From the NCBI GenBank assembly GCA_020055645.1, contig CM034546.1:106148875-106212874 (forward strand): a DNA stretch of 64,000 nt, given 5' to 3'. This stretch comes from Tomocerus qinae. Lineage: Eukaryota > Arthropoda > Collembola > Entomobryomorpha > Tomoceridae. Of the stretch, positions 12,044-26,113 are shown one piece after another. Made by a program: the position numbers and the translations under genes. The notes under the pieces were generated by a model that searched no databases, was not told the origin of the DNA, and worked only from the letters and a program-made list of their open reading frames with translations. The first letter of the stretch is position 1. Each line of letters starts with the position of its first letter.

Positions 12044-15000
12044 TGTGGAAACTTAAAGGAAAACAAATAGATGAAATTGTAAGTTGAAAGAAACAATACT
12101 GAAACTGGTCTCTCCGTAGGGATGTACTTTAGTGAACTGATTCGTATGAAATGTTGAGAAGGGCTGGACAAGCCAGCCAAGCCGGAGCTACGGCTGGACG
12201 TCCCAAGCCCAACCAAAGCAGACGTCAAACAACAATTGCTAAAAGAAATCTGTAGATCCGCAATAAAAAGCTTTTTTATTTAAGACGCAAGCAACAATTC
12301 AGACACTAGACAACAACAAGCACATAGATTACAAATTGCGAGTCCAAGTACCTTTCGTAGCATAATAACATCTTATAATCTGCAACAAGAGAACAGAGGG
12401 TCACCTTTACTACAAATAATAAATAATTAGTCAATATAAGGATATCCAACTTAGGATTATAGTAGTAGTTCTCCCTACCAAATCCATTTGGTATTCCACG
12501 AAGCACAACAAGTAATGAACACGAACTAAAGGAACAAATTATTACTATACAGCCATGCATAATCATTTGCACATTTATTTATGCCTCCTAAGCTGTGATA
12601 TCAAATCATTGACTTTAATCGTTTTAAGGAGCTTGCTTAGATAAATGACTCTTTCCTCCTTGCATAGTAGATACCTTCATACTGTACTTATACAGAGAGT
12701 AAGATGAAATCCACTTTGTATTGCTTTCTTTACATAGAATCATACTTACAAAGACTTTAAGTGTCTACTATGTAAAATGATACTTTTCTGTTAAGCATTG
12801 CAAAATGCACTTTTCAAAACCTGACCAAGTACTATATTTAAATGCACACAGTATGCAGTCGAAAAATACAAGACTCATCTTTGTTTTCTTTAGAATTATC
12901 TTCCATATAGTTAATATCTACAATTACATTTAGCACTGGCATAACACTTGGTGCAAAGTGTGAAAAGATCTTTTGTTAGCTAATATCATTAAGAAGATGA
13001 TGCCAAGAAAATCCATTATTGGTATCTGAATATCTGGGCAACTCATACATAGATTGGAAAAGACTCTATATTAGAAGCTGTGTGTGAGCAGGTATATAAA
13101 TGTATTACATACTAGTACTAAGGTAATTGTTAGCATTGTGTGTGTATTTATCTGAAAGGTCGTCAGGAGAAGATCGTGACTCCTCCGCACAACGATCAGC
13201 ATTGGTTTGTCCTTCAGACGGAAACAGGTTTAATTATAAATTAATATTCATGAGGAGAGATGACAATTTGTATTTATACTGTACATCAGAATTCAAGGTA
13301 TAAGTAATGTGAAATAGTTATAGCAGGTAGATACATGAATACTTTGTAGTAAACAGCTGAATGAGAATTTTCAAGTGCATTGGGCCGTAAGCCATTCTCG
13401 TCTTAATGCTTGTAAGACATGTACCTGAATACCTATTTCGGACATGTTTTACAGTACCACTTTTTACGTAAACTTTACGATGGGATTAGCTTCTTTTTTT
13501 CTGTTTATACTTGGTGAATAGCCCCAAAAATATTAACATTCAAAATTGCACAATATGTTACATAGTAGTAAATAAATCATTTTATGTGAATACATATGCA
13601 TAGTATCTACTTAGTTTCTTCTACTGTGTTTTAATTCAAGGAGCAATTCATTATACTGCCATTATCTGATACATTCAAAGACTGCCAATTTAAAATTACA
13701 TGAAAGGATAACATTTAATGATCTATCTACTACATCAACTATACCTATCTAAGGACAGCTTCGATTATCATGAATGTTTGATTACTGTTTGTTTTCTTTA
13801 GTTATGAACTTGTGTACAATCTATAAAAAATGTAATAATAGGCTATATATAAAACATATGTACTGCATCACTCTGCAGGGGACTGTGTATTTCACTTTTG
13901 ACTTTTGTAATCTTAGAAAGTAAGAGCAGATAGTAAAAGAATTATTATCTTTGGAACCCTTTAACTCTGTACTGTAACGTATCTCCACTGCCTCTTCTCT
14001 GTTAACGACTAATGTACATGTTATTTAGCAATATTAAAATGTTAAGAGAAATGTATATCTTTAGTTTCATCATTAAAGTAATAATTTTCAATAATAAAAT
14101 TAAATATTCTGCAATCCCATACAGTTGTATGGACAGAAGAGTCCAGAGACCAAAATACATATGATCATTATTAACATCTGACTATTGTAGTAAAAATGTC
14201 AGAAAGGAATTGTTATATCTGTAGAGAAGGTAGTTGCATAAAGAATGACAATCAAGCAGTAATTATTGAGCAACAATAGAAAACACAATAAACCTGCAAA
14301 GGGAATAAAAAAAGTATAAATAGCAGAGAGACCGACAAAGTATGTACTTGACAAACGTACAAGTGACAGTGCCTGTCTCTAAAGTATGCTTTGACTCGTC
14401 CAATGAGCATAAAAATGCAAATGGAAGATTGAATGTGAGATGGTAGCAATAATTTCAAGTATAAATTCACATTGAGTGAGAGTACAACGCCTACACACTG
14501 CCAATCAACTAATAAAAACGTGCAAATGATAACATGCGAAAATGTACTTGTAAAACTACAACGAAGAAGTCTCTGTGATGTAGTGTAATGGCTCCCTGAC
14601 ATGACACAATAATAATGGTTTGCTAATGTGACTGAGTTTACATTCGCTTCTTGCATTGTATTTATTTTTCTACATCATGGACCTAATTATTAGCTCCGAG
14701 AGGAAAATGCATCATCAAAATTGAGAGACAAAAGTAAAAGGATGTGGGATACAAAAAAAACTCACAATGCAGAACGTCATTATGTCACACTAATGTATTG
14801 ACTTGTGCTATAAACTCACATGCATTATCTACGTGTACACAAATGAACAAATTAGCAATTAATAGTAGCACCTAGTTTACATTATGTTGGTGTATACTTT
14901 TTTTCTATTTGCAATTAGGTATAGGTACACGGGGTTAGTGTATTACTACTACAGAGTGACTTAGGTACTAGTTAGTAGAGTCCCAAGCCAAAAGATGATG

Positions 15001-16214
15001 TCCAAAGATAATCATTTGTACAAATCATCTCCACTAACGAAATACATTAAAAAATTAATTTTTTTGGCAACTGTTGTATGTCTAATGAGCTTGGTGACCT
15101 GCTCATATTTCAGCTTATGCGATGGGGGACTCTGCCTAGGTCAGTCGTGCGACGAATGTGCGTTATATCAATTTATTGGTAATAACTAATTTTTATAATC
15201 GCTTGATTAGCCTATTATTCCCAAATGGAAAAGTGGTAAAAAGCCAATAGCATTCTACAAACCGTTAATTAAGCTCACTCAATAGATTATTCATGCTCAC
15301 TAAATAAATACTATGCACTCTACGCTTTTTATTGTCGTGTGTAGGAGTAGAAAAGTTGAAACGAGTCAGTTTTCTCATTTTTATACTACAAGTAAGGTTC
15401 AAGCTTCTTTTGTGAAGGAAAAACTACAATCAATACGTGTGTTTGATTAGGATCTAGAGCTATAAAATAACTATGACACCTTTAGTACGTGTGTCTACCA
15501 GCTTGCATTGCAATGCAAGCTGTAGATTGAAGCATAACAATCATAAGTACCCCTTGACACATTACATCCTCCAGATTTATTGAACCATACGCTCATGTAT
15601 TATTAACTCGTCAAATTTATGTATGCACCAATGTATTTTGTACTTCTGTTTATACCTCTAAAATATCGATGATGTGCTATATTATGCATATTAATTAGAA
15701 ATGAGTTGTGAATTCCACATTATCACATTTGTTTTGAATATTTACTTAGCATTTGAATGTGGTTCTCAGAATTTTTATCACTGTAGAACAATATTGGATA
15801 GTGAAAGATAAAAAACGACACTAAAAAATATTCGCTGAATTTATTTGAGCCAGCACTATGCCTGGAATATCTATAAATCCTTTCTATGAATTACCATGAC
15901 GTCTTATGCACATTGTAATTGTGGTACATCCATGCGATGCATTCACATTCACTAACAACTATGATGACGCTCTTTTGTTTGCTAAACCTAGTTTACAAAG
16001 GATGTATTACTACTGTGCCATAAAGGTAGATGAGTCAACTCAACCAAATAACGTAATCTCAACGTGTCAATGTAAATATATTTTGAAACGTGCGTATGAG
16101 TAATCAGTTCCGTATCTCTGGATGGGCTTTTGTTAGATAAGAAACCTTTGATAATCTTTATAGCTTGAAAATACTAGAACTTGTTTGGGAAGGCTTAATT
16201 TTGATGATAAACAG
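12044..16214. other. Long intergenic region
   Basis: AT-rich and mostly featureless. It should hold promoters for the divergent protease-homologue (-) and Kelch (+) genes. I found no tRNA-like sequence and no strong TIR element. One possible signal-peptide exon at 14995 is listed separately. Other ORFs (12040-12228, 12306-12572, 14252-14656, 15906-16103) show no coding character. Confidence 0.4.
14995..15177 (+). CDS. Possible first exon of a small secreted protein (tentative)
   Basis: An ORF starting at Met14995 or Met14998 gives a basic N-terminus (KYIKK) followed by a hydrophobic stretch (LIFLATVVCLMSLVTC) and then four closely spaced cysteines (CDGGLCLGQSCDEC). A possible donor, ATTG|GTAATA, occurs just before the stop. 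I could not find a convincing second exon, so this may be chance. It is kept because the signal-peptide-plus-cysteine layout is unusual for random AT-rich DNA. Confidence 0.25.
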
Positions 16215-18858
16215 ATGGAGTACGCTAAAATGTTTAGAGAAATATTAAATTCAATGAGAGGAAACTTGGAGTTTTGTGACGGGACAATAGTTTCCTCAGA
16301 TCACAAGGTAGATCGATATTGCTATTTAAATTAGAGCATCATGAAACATGAATAGTATCTATATGCTCTACTTAATGTATAAAAATAGGAATACAGTGTT
16401 CATCGAATAGTATTATGCGGGGGATCCAACGAGCTATCGAAATTGTACCTAGAAGCAGATAGAGATAACAAAAGTACAATTTCTGTCGATATCAGAAGCT
16501 CGATTCTAGAGCATATCCTCGAGGGAATATACACAGGAGAATTCCCATTCAATCCTGAAGAGATCATTACATGGAGCAATCTGAATGAAGTTTTTCTAGC
16601 TGCTATACTACTGGACCTGACATGGCTGAAACTGCTGTGCTTGGATTTCCTAAATATTCAATTGATGCGGAATGACTGTTATATCCTGGACTTTTATAGA
16701 CTACTGACTAGTAACATAGTCAATGCTGATATGAAAAGAATCTTACACAATATCATCGTCACCAATTTCCCTCGCGTCACTAACAAATGGGAGCTGAAAG
16801 GCAGTGATCTCGTCGACATCCTCAATGATGAACTTTTGAATACACGGAACGAAGAGGAAGTTGTACATGTCATAGAAGAATGGCTTCGTTTCAACTACGA
16901 AATTAAAGATGAATACTTAATGAAATTATGCAATTGTGTTCGGATTGATCAATTGAAATCACCTAGTGAAAGCTTTAAGTACATTTCGGAAATCAATAGT
17001 TCCGCAGAGGTGGGAAATATACCCATAAGCTATTATGATTTACCCAACAGAATTATGACCTATTTATTTTGAATTATGATGATTCTTAGAGCATAACAGG
17101 AATATTAAATCAGCCACGAGTTCCTTATCATCTTATATTTGTTCATGGAGGGTGGCATAATTTATTTCCCCTTTGTGATTTGGAGGTTTTCGATCCCCGG
17201 TAAAAAAAACCTTGGACAGTTGGACATAATCTCATTTTTTGTAGTGATACAATATTCAATGGAGCAAATTAGATATACTGATTATAATTTGGCGTTTTCC
17301 AGGACTAATTCTTGGATGATTGAATCAAGACGAACTCCATTTATAAGATCATATCATTCTTTAGTTGTTTTCGAAAAAATTATTTATGCTATTGGGGGAT
17401 TCGATGGTCGTCGTAAGAAAATTCACTTCCTACTTAACCATCTTGTCACAAAAATGATGCAATACATTCGCCTACAGCATGTAAAATTATTGTTACAGGA
17501 TATTTCGCAACAGTTGCTTGCTTCGATCCTGTCGCTCAATCGTGGCGTTACAAATCATGCATGCTGTATAAACGATGCTATCTTTCTTCGTGCATATCAG
17601 GTCAAACTACTAAAAACCTTGAACAGCATATTTCTTTTAGCATAGTAGTAAACTTTCTGAATGTCAATTTATATATTATTAGGCGAATACATATATTCCA
17701 TGGGGGGATATGATGGGATGGACAGATTAAGATCTGCTGAGCGATACCATCCATATTCGAACCAATGGGAACTTGTGTGTACCAATCAATGCATCTTTGG
17801 TCTTAACATTAAATCTGCACTATTATGAATAGAAAACCTAAAATTGATTCTCTGGTAATCTTAGATCCCTCCGATGTCAACTGAAAGATCAGACGCATCT
17901 TGTTGTGCTGTAGGAAATCAAATAATTATTGCCGGAGGGTTTGATGGTGACATTAAAATAGAAGTTGAAATAATTTTAAATACACAATAAAAAAAGTTAA
18001 AACATTATGCATTCCTATATTTTAGGCTATGGAGTGCTCCGCACAGCTGAAAGCTTTGATACAAGGGTAACTAAAATTAGAACTAATTTTGGAGCAAAAT
18101 TGCAAGAAAAATTGTATTTATTCTGATCCGATTTCATTTAGACATGGCAATGGACCACTTTTAAGAGTTTGAATACAAGACGAAGCGGTTTAAGTTTAGT
18201 CTTCACTTCTAATGTACTTTATGCTATCGGAGGTTTTGATGGATTTCACCGTTTGGCTTCTCTGGAAGAATATTCATTCGAACGAGAAAAATGGGTTAAA
18301 AAAGACAACGACATGATAACTGCCCGTAGCAACTTTGGATGCGTTCCTTCCGCTGACTTCATTTACATCTTTGGAGGCTTTGATGGTAATTATTTTTGCT
18401 AATTTCATGGCCTGTTCATGAATAACATTTTACAATTAATTGCCTTAAGACCATTATGCATTTAATAGCTAGACTTTTTACCGTGCAGAATGAACGACAA
18501 TGGAACTTAGTTCATGAGCGGTAATGAGACTCAGTTCCATATTACCGTTCATTCTCTTCATTCTGCGCCATCATGTATACATGGATGTCCTATTCTTACA
18601 AATCTATTCATAATGGTGTAATTGATAATTAATTGTTTGATGATTTATTTTAATCCTGTACCATTATACTATACCTAAATACTAGGAATTTCGACGATTC
18701 CTAATTGCGAGTACTATATCTTTAAAACTAAAAAATGGACTGCGCTGCCTGACTTGAAAATTCGACGGAGTGCCATCGCTGCTTGTTCTGTTTACGAACT
18801 TGACACCCCAGCAGTTAAGCAGGAAGATGAAAGATTTTCAACAATCGAAACCAAATGA
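16215..18858 (+). CDS. BTB-BACK-Kelch protein (KLHL10-like), 10 exons
   Basis: Exons: 16215-16307, 16389-17009, 17114-17199, 17303-17412, 17499-17600, 17683-17774, 17865-17946, 18026-18066, 18142-18385, 18686-18858; 547 residues, all in frame. The BTB fold starts at once (FREILNSMRGNLEFCDGTI, then HRIVLCGGSNE), followed by a BACK domain. Six Kelch blades show the Gly-Gly signatures VHGGW, YAIGGFDG, YSMGGYDG, IIAGGFDG, YAIGGFDG and YIFGGFDG with partner Trp residues. Such proteins are Cullin-3 E3 ligase adaptors: BTB binds CUL3 and Kelch recruits substrate. The start is the first Met after an in-frame stop at 16161 and leaves a short BTB N-terminus, so an upstream exon is possible. Apparent breaks between the ORFs are ordinary small introns; I see no frameshift, so it looks intact despite short divergent blades. 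Confidence 0.88.
18484..18577. repeat. Imperfect inverted repeat in Kelch intron 9
   Basis: TGCAGAATGAACG...ATGGAACT at 18484 is mirrored by AGTTCCAT...CATTCTGCG ending near 18577, with an inner GCGGTAAT/ATTACCGT pair. It could be a tiny fold-back element or a pre-mRNA hairpin; target duplication is not evident. Confidence 0.45.
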
Positions 18859-20950
18859 AACGACTTTATTATTTTCATACATATCTTGATCATCTTAACA
18901 TGATGCCATTTTTCGTATTCTTTGACACAAACATTGTACTACATAATTGTTCTTTTACTATTAAAAAGTTGACTGAACTCCTCCGACTCTGAATGTAGCA
19001 CTTACTTCAAAGTGGTAAATGTTCTAGAATAAAATTTTTGTATTATTGTTAATAAAGGTTAGCCTAGAAAAAATGCGTCGTAAAGTCAGCATACAAGTGA
19101 GTTTCAGGTCAATTTATACCTGGCTACCAGGATTACTTGGAAGAAAAATACTACAAAATATTGCGGACATTTTAATTTTGATCTTTTAGTGAATTTAAAA
19201 TTGTTACATCCAAAATCTACTCTATTGTAGCCCGATAGTCTGCTATATTCCACAGTATTATGTAAGCATCATGAAATTCGAATGGAAAAGCTTTATGGGG
19301 GAAGCCGGATTATGAAACATGTTTTAACTGTATTGGGATCGTCGGAATATAGACTACATCGTGTGTAAGTATTGTGATCATCTTTATGAAATCATAATAC
19401 CATACCTATTCATAATGTGATTTCGAATTTCCGAACAGTCAATAGCAAGGAGGTGAAGTGGAACGCAGAGTACTATCATTATGTAACTACTATTATTTTG
19501 CAATAGAAATCTATATAACTAGGTCTAGAAGTACTAAGCAATCTAATCATTTACCAGTTCTAGTTCATAATACAAAAACTTTTGCTAAAAATCCAATATA
19601 CTATACTTATACTATCTAGAACTCCCTCAGGCAAGTCCTTAAGTCCAAAAAAAGAACGTAATTTTTTTAAGTTGTTAGATCATTATAATATTTTTGCTAC
19701 AAAGAGATGATAAATATATATATTCAGTTAAGATTTACACTCAATATACACATCAACATTAGAATAAGTGTCCATTAACACATTTTGTAGTTTAGGAAGT
19801 ACGGAAGTAGTAAGTGTACTTCACTATTAAAATTGTAAATGTAGAAATGTATTCGTATATTATAATGTTCCTATCGAATTAGGTATGAGTACGTCTCGGC
19901 TTTGCTTGAGGGAGTAAGGTAACGATATTGGCTTGCCATCGGCCATCATTTCGGTGCTTTTGTTGTCGACACAAATTCGTCTTATATAATTTTCACCTAC
20001 GTTGGTTGAGTTTAGCTATATCAAAGGAACAAATTAAGGACCTTTTTTTCCAAGAAAGGTAAAGAAAAAAGTAAATAAGGAAAAAATAGAAAAATTGTAA
20101 ATAAGGCTATCTTTTTCCTTTTTAAATTTTAAAAATTGCAATTACAAATAAATAAAATGTCTAATTTGTAGTCTGATATTTTCTAAATTAGTTTTTCATT
20201 TGATTAGTTTATATGCGCAGGCGATAAAGCAAAAAAGTAAAAACAGTTGCCTTTTTACCTTTTATGTAAAAAACTAAAAAAGGCATTTCTTTTCTGTTCC
20301 TGGACCACTTGGCACTTGAATACACTTTCATTGAAATCAATTAAATGCATTTCTTTACGGTCCGATATTGATAACAAAATGTCTCCCGTCAATATCAGCA
20401 ACGAAATGAATTTATTACGAACTGTTTGTCTGTTTCTGTTTATACCTACGGTAAGTCAGTGTACCTAGTACCTATAGTTTATATTATTAATGTGCTTGAG
20501 AATATTTACTGTCACCATTCCTATAAACTTTGATACAGTTCTCACTCAGTTTTCTCATCGTACTAATTGTCAATGTCACTGCATACTGCATCTCATGGCA
20601 GCATATTTGAAAAGGAGCTCAATCAATGTAACTTAGCTTCTCATGTAGCAATAATTAACAGACACATTAGATTACAGCACCATTGGAAGGACTAATGGGG
20701 CTAATTGACATCTCGGATAGACATTTTAGCGTTCATTGTTAATTTGCTATCGATTTCAAGATGTGACAGATTGATAAGGATTAGGGATGTTTATACACGA
20801 ATAATTCGATACTAAAATGTTATATTGTCACCCCGAATGCCCCAAATTTGTTAACATTAGTCCAGAGTTCAGCAATACAGAAGCTGTGCTAGTGTTAGCG
20901 CAGCATTTGGTAGAAATTATCTGTAAACAACTACCGGTACGTATTTTATT
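18859..20950. other. Intergenic with low-complexity block
   Basis: AT-rich DNA between the Kelch and receptor genes, both on the plus strand. At 20040-20290 there are repeated AAGGTAAA/TTTTTACCTTTT-type runs on both strands that look like a decayed repeat, without clear ends. No credible coding sequence. Confidence 0.35.
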
Positions 20951-23557
20951 ATGGCAATGAAAATTTTACTTTTCATACAAGTGTTGTTCGTATCTCATGC
21001 TTCACTAGCAATAACCTCAAGAATTTCTGTTGATCCAAGAAAAATAGAGATATTTGTTACAAAACTAATAAACGAAAGATTTGGGGAATGTACGTTACTA
21101 ATGCTTCAAGATTCTTCAGATTACGATACATTATTTGATTATTTCGCCCACAATACAAATATCAATCTTTTTAGTGTGAAATTTTCCGAAGAAAATACTG
21201 TAAATAGATCGATACCAGTTACTTTCCCCATAACTGTAGCAAATTATCATCGCAGAAGTAATCAGTGTTTAATTGCTGTTCTCTTCCTAAGCCAAGAAAG
21301 TCCTAGCTTTTTTCAAAGGATTTTTGACACTATAACTCCTGTTTATATTCCTATAACAAGAAAAGACGAGGATCACTATATTTTTATTACAAATGAGGAA
21401 TTACTGGATAGAGTACTGCTAAATAAGCAACTGTCAATGAAAATCAAGTTTAAATTGGGAATCTCAGAAAGCAATGACGGGAGCGGGAATTTGATCTTAC
21501 GAAGCGTGTGTTTCTTTTGTGATGGAGGCAACCCTACTATTGTCGAATACCCCGAAGAAGGAATAGATGATTATTTTCCAGATTACATTGTCAATCTAAA
21601 TGGAAAAACACTTCATGTTGCAGTTCCTTACATCAGAGCTAAAATGGAAACGGATCCTCCATGGACGGGGATCAGCAATGCTAGAAGAGGAAACTGGAAG
21701 ATTATGTTGGAACAATTTCTTACGGTAATATCTTTCACAGAACTTATTAGGAACGAAATAAATGCCTACAGAAGTAGAAGTCTATTTTAATAAGCCTTTT
21801 ATTTTCCAGGTGAAATTCAATTTTACTTACAATTCATTTATTTCCACTGGCTTGGATGGAAATTTTGGAGGAGGTGTCAAAAAGTTTTTAATGCATGTTT
21901 CTATAAATTAATTAAGATCACACGTGAATGAGTATTTTATTTATTAAAGGTGGGACGGGTGTACAATTAGCAAATGGAACTTGGATAGGTATGCAATCAT
22001 AATACGAAACTAACGAGCTATCATGCATGGATGATTCGTGTCTGATGGTCTGACACATTATGTGTCTATTTAACTATGAATTCTTATTGCTTAATGATAT
22101 CCTGTCTTGTCTAGGTGTAACTGGAGATATTATATCTGGAAAAGCCCAGCTTGGAATCATAGTAGCAAACACTCCAAAGAGAAGTAAGAAAATTGATTAT
22201 GCCTTAATTGACAAGATAATTATCCAGTATTGCATGTCCCATTAAATACCATTTAGCGAATTAAAATAATTACCTGACTAGTTGACAGAAAATGAAATTC
22301 ATTAGCTGGAATTATTTTTGCAGTTCTTTACATCGATTTCACGCATTCATTCTATGATATCGGCTGCCTCACCTTTGTGACAGCGGAAGGTCAAAAAATT
22401 TTCAGCCCTGCAGCTCTGCTTTGGCCTTTTGACATTGGAATGTGGGGATGCATCGGATTAAGCACAGCATTTAGTTTATTATTTTTTGCTAGTTTAATAA
22501 AAATTATGCACATTTTTCGGTTAGGCGATGATGAAACTTGGTCTTTGACACTCCAAATCAAATTTTTAATTGCTTCGTTCCTAGACCAAGGAACTGCTCT
22601 TCCTCGTTTTACCCCATTGCGGTTTTTTGTTGCTCTTTGGCTATTCTTTACAATGATAGCTACCAATGTTTACCGTTCTAAAATGGTAAGTTTAATAGCA
22701 TTTCCAGTTGTGGAAAAGATACCCAAGACTTTCGAAGAGCTTGCTTACTCTGATTATCAAGTTGGATTCATGAAGCATGGAGACTCTGCTTATAACACTT
22801 TGGCCGCCAGCTCAGATCCTGTTTATGTTAAGCTAATAAAAGAAATGGAGATTGACAAAGGTGTCGGGTTGGAATGTCTGGAGAAAGTTGTGAGACACAA
22901 ATATGGGTGCATTGCATATGATTTTGCTATCCGACATTTGCTAGAGAGAAATTTAAGTGATTCTGAAGCAAGAAAATTGGTTTTCGCCCCTGCGAGAACT
23001 TACAACATTTGGTTGGGATTGGGATTGGAAGGAAGATCCATCTACAAAATTAATTTTGGCAAATGGTTGAGCTACACCAGGTATAAAAGGAGAATAAATT
23101 GACTATGAATTACACATTGAGAATTTTCGTGAGACGTTAGTATGACATTTTAAATTTTAGGTCGTTCTTCTTAGCTGACATTTGGGACAAGATAGACATG
23201 TATTACAACGTGAGACTTCTCAAAAAACAATGGTGGACCGAAACCAATCAAACTGAAAAGGCTAAAAATACAGATCCAGTTGAGTCTAGCGATTTGACAT
23301 TGAAACATTTTGCTGGAGGATTTTACGTTCTACTTGGAGGACTTTTGATTTGTGCATGCTTCTTTATCGGGGAGATTGTCAAATATAAAATGAAAACTGG
23401 AACAACCATAAGCAATGTAAAATCCTTCGTAGCAATAGTAAAAGCTATCATCACCGTCCAAAACAGAGCAGTAAAGATCACTAATCACCCAAATGATGCG
23501 GCAGAAAGATTCTTAGGCCAACCCACAATGTGGGCGGATACAATTAACCAGAGCTAG
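20951..23557 (+). CDS. Ionotropic receptor (variant ionotropic glutamate receptor family)
   Basis: Exons: 20951-21724, 21810-21873, 21950-21988, 22115-22183, 22324-23080, 23161-23557; 699 residues, in frame. A signal peptide is followed by about 200 residues of divergent amino-terminal domain. The S1 half of the ligand-binding lobe follows (WTGISNARRGNWKIM, GVQLANGTWIG, ISGKAQLGIIVANTPKR). Arg315, just before LYIDFT, matches the ligand-carboxylate-binding Arg of iGluRs. TM1 is about 353-378, the pore and next helix run to about 440 (PLRFFVALWLFFTMIATNVYRSKM), then the S2 lobe and a last TM at about 620-642 (FYVLLGGLLICACFFIGEI). Members are ligand-gated cation channels in chemosensory dendrites. 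It is far more divergent than the co-receptors IR25a/IR8a, so a tuning receptor is likely; the ligand is unknown. Confidence 0.88.
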
Positions 23558-23956
23558 AGCTATTAAAAATTCAAGAAACACTTATACAGGGACTAAAGTC
23601 TTACGAAGACAACAGAACTAACTTTTCTTTACGACTAACTGCAAATCGTATTCTCGGTCTCGGAGGAAAAAAACAAATACCCTACACTATGAAGCAAAAA
23701 AATATTCACATGATTGTATTTTTAATTGTTGTATTTATTTCTAAATTCAAAATGAGTATGATAATTTTAGAAAAGTAAATTCAAGTCTAACATTTCAATG
23801 ATTCAAAATTATGTGTGGTAAATTATCACTTTGCTACCTATTGTCACTTTATGGCTCAGGGTATAAATGTCACGAAAAGAACTAATTTAGGGTGTATCAC
23901 ATAACATAACCCTCGGTTACTCTCGTTCCGATAGCTTCCAGTTCCAACCAACATTA
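23558..23956. other. Short spacer between convergent genes
   Basis: Non-coding 3' flanks of the receptor (+) and first tetraspanin (-); no repeat or ORF of note. Confidence 0.4.
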
Positions 23957-26113
23957 CTAGGATTGGCAACACAATATATAGGCAGCTATCACTGCACCAA
24001 ATCCCAAAATGCCAACAACGAAACCAGCATACATAAGTTTGTCAATTGCCAATATTTCAAATGCTTTATCCAAACATCCCTGTTGAAAAGAAATGAGACA
24101 ATCGCCATAATATGATTAGGAATAGTTTTCCTGTTCCACTAATACGTACATTACTATATAGAATCGCCCGTATTCAACGAACAGACACCGAAAATGTGTT
24201 GAATATTGGAAACTGGGATCATCTAATTAATTTAAACTATTTACACATAGCTACTACAACTGTCGTAACTGAATGCAAGCTAACGTCTATGATATTATCA
24301 CATAATATGCATTTGAATGCTCATAAATTGGTATATTTAAAATGCTAATTAAAGAACTTAAAAATCACTGAAAAATGTTATATGGTCTCCCTTACATTAG
24401 TGTAAATGACTTTCTCGGCGTCTCCCTCTGAAGTAGAGTCAGTCACTGAAGCAGAGCAAGTTAGCTTTTCGTTTTTATTTTTACAACAAGGCCCGGGAAC
24501 TTTAGGACCAGTTTTTGGAGGAGACACTTCCTTGTTAAACCAGTCTTTGTAGTCTTTCATTCCACAGCATTTAAGCTTTGATAAAATAAATAGCAAAATG
24601 AAGAATACAATCACTAGCAAACATATTACATGGTCGTAAACAATTTATAATTTACAAAGTACAAAGTCGATATTACTATTTTAAAAACGGAAATTTCTAC
24701 TGTATTCAGTCAAGCGCAGACTGACGATTCAGCAAGAAGCAAGATATAGATAGAAAATAATTAATTACTTTTCCTTGAACATCATCAAAATCCTTTTGTT
24801 TTGCCACTTCTCCCGAATTGTATAGAGCGAGTAATTTTAAACCTTCTTTTGAACCTAATTCTTCAAGCTTAGGTTTGAGGATACAAATAGCGATAGCCAA
24901 CCCCAAAGCAATCAAGCAAATGATAACTAGTAACGTGCAAAACTAAAAACAATAAAATAAGAATTCAGTAATTCAGGAGTTATAATAATATTGTATAAGT
25001 GTAACGTAAAATGTGTCCAAAAATTTCCTTTTCACATAAAACTCCTTCCTTTCTAGAATGGAATTCGTTAATTCGTTTCTTCGATTTTTGGAGAAAAGGT
25101 ATCAAACCTAACTATAATAATAAATTAGCTAGAATGTGACATCGAAATCTGTTGGTATATCTTTGGTACTCTCTAGGTATATCTCTAGGCAATCTATAAT
25201 TAGTACATACTTCCGTGTTCCGTGGAATCATCTTTTAATCGCAGATTCCAACTAAGTTTAAAATTCTAGAAAAAATTGTTTTTTCGAAGGGTTTATGAGA
25301 TTCTGTTTCATGCGCAGATTATAAGTTAGAAGGCTAAAAATCCAATGGATCTACGCAGAATCATTGCTTGTGGTCCTGATAAAAATAATTCAGTTAACAT
25401 CAGGTAATTAAAGGTCAAAGTCCGTTTAAAAAAATTTTTGTAAAAAATAATGATTATGTTAATAATTTTTTGCAATATCAAAGTGGGTATTCTTGATGCT
25501 ATATAGGCATTTAAAAATCGGGGAAATTCTATGCAGTTTAGTGAAATCATTGTTTCATCCATACCATACCTCGAAATTAGGAAGCCTCTAAATAAAATGG
25601 AAACCTGTTATCCCCCCTGATTTTTGAAACACTATTTTTCAACAAACTCATCAGTAGCCTACCTAGAGAGAACGGATTGTGATATCCTTTAAGCTCCCTT
25701 CCATATACACAGAAACTGTATTATATAATCTTTCCGCTTTTACAACTAGAACTTACCACATACAGGAGGATACGATACACTTTGATGGCTCCCACAATTC
25801 CCAAGATAGCGATGATAACTGAGAAGCATCCGACACCAATAAAGACTTTAGGAAAAGCTTGTAAATACGAGGCAAAATCCTTCAGTGGACCTTGCATTAT
25901 TACACCTTGGATAGGTTCTATTCCTTCTAGAGATTTTATGCCGAGATCTATTAATGCTATTCCTGCAGCCTGGAATACAATGATTTTGAGATTTTTTAAT
26001 TTTATTTTTTAGTATTTACAATTTGATGGACATCGAAGCAAAATCTTTACCACAAAAAACGCGCAGAAAACATATATTATGATTTTCAAGATGTCCTTCG
26101 GTCCAAGTTTCAT
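23957..26113 (-). CDS. Tetraspanin A
   Basis: Exons: 26051-26113, 25757-25969, 24769-24942, 24396-24575, 23957-24079; 250 residues; every intron is phase 0. TM1 begins at residue 8 (LKIIIYVFCAFFVAAGIALI), TM2 is FIGVGCFSVIIAILGIVGAI, TM3 is FCTLLVIICLIALGLAIAIC, and TM4 is YAGFVVGILGFGAVIAAYI. The large extracellular loop has the diagnostic CCG (Cys153-Cys154-Gly155, in KLKCCGMKDYKDW), a PGPCC motif and a later Cys in GCLDKA. Juxtamembrane cysteines (YILCCQS at the C-terminus) are likely palmitoylation sites. Tetraspanins organise membrane microdomains with integrins and other receptors. Its exon layout matches tetraspanin B at 34.2-36.0 kb on the same strand, so the two look like tandem duplicates. 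Confidence 0.9.

Noticed and set aside
17139-17645. Apparent frameshift or separate ORF in the Kelch gene
   Set aside because: Small introns with good donor and acceptor sites account for every frame change, and all blades read through.
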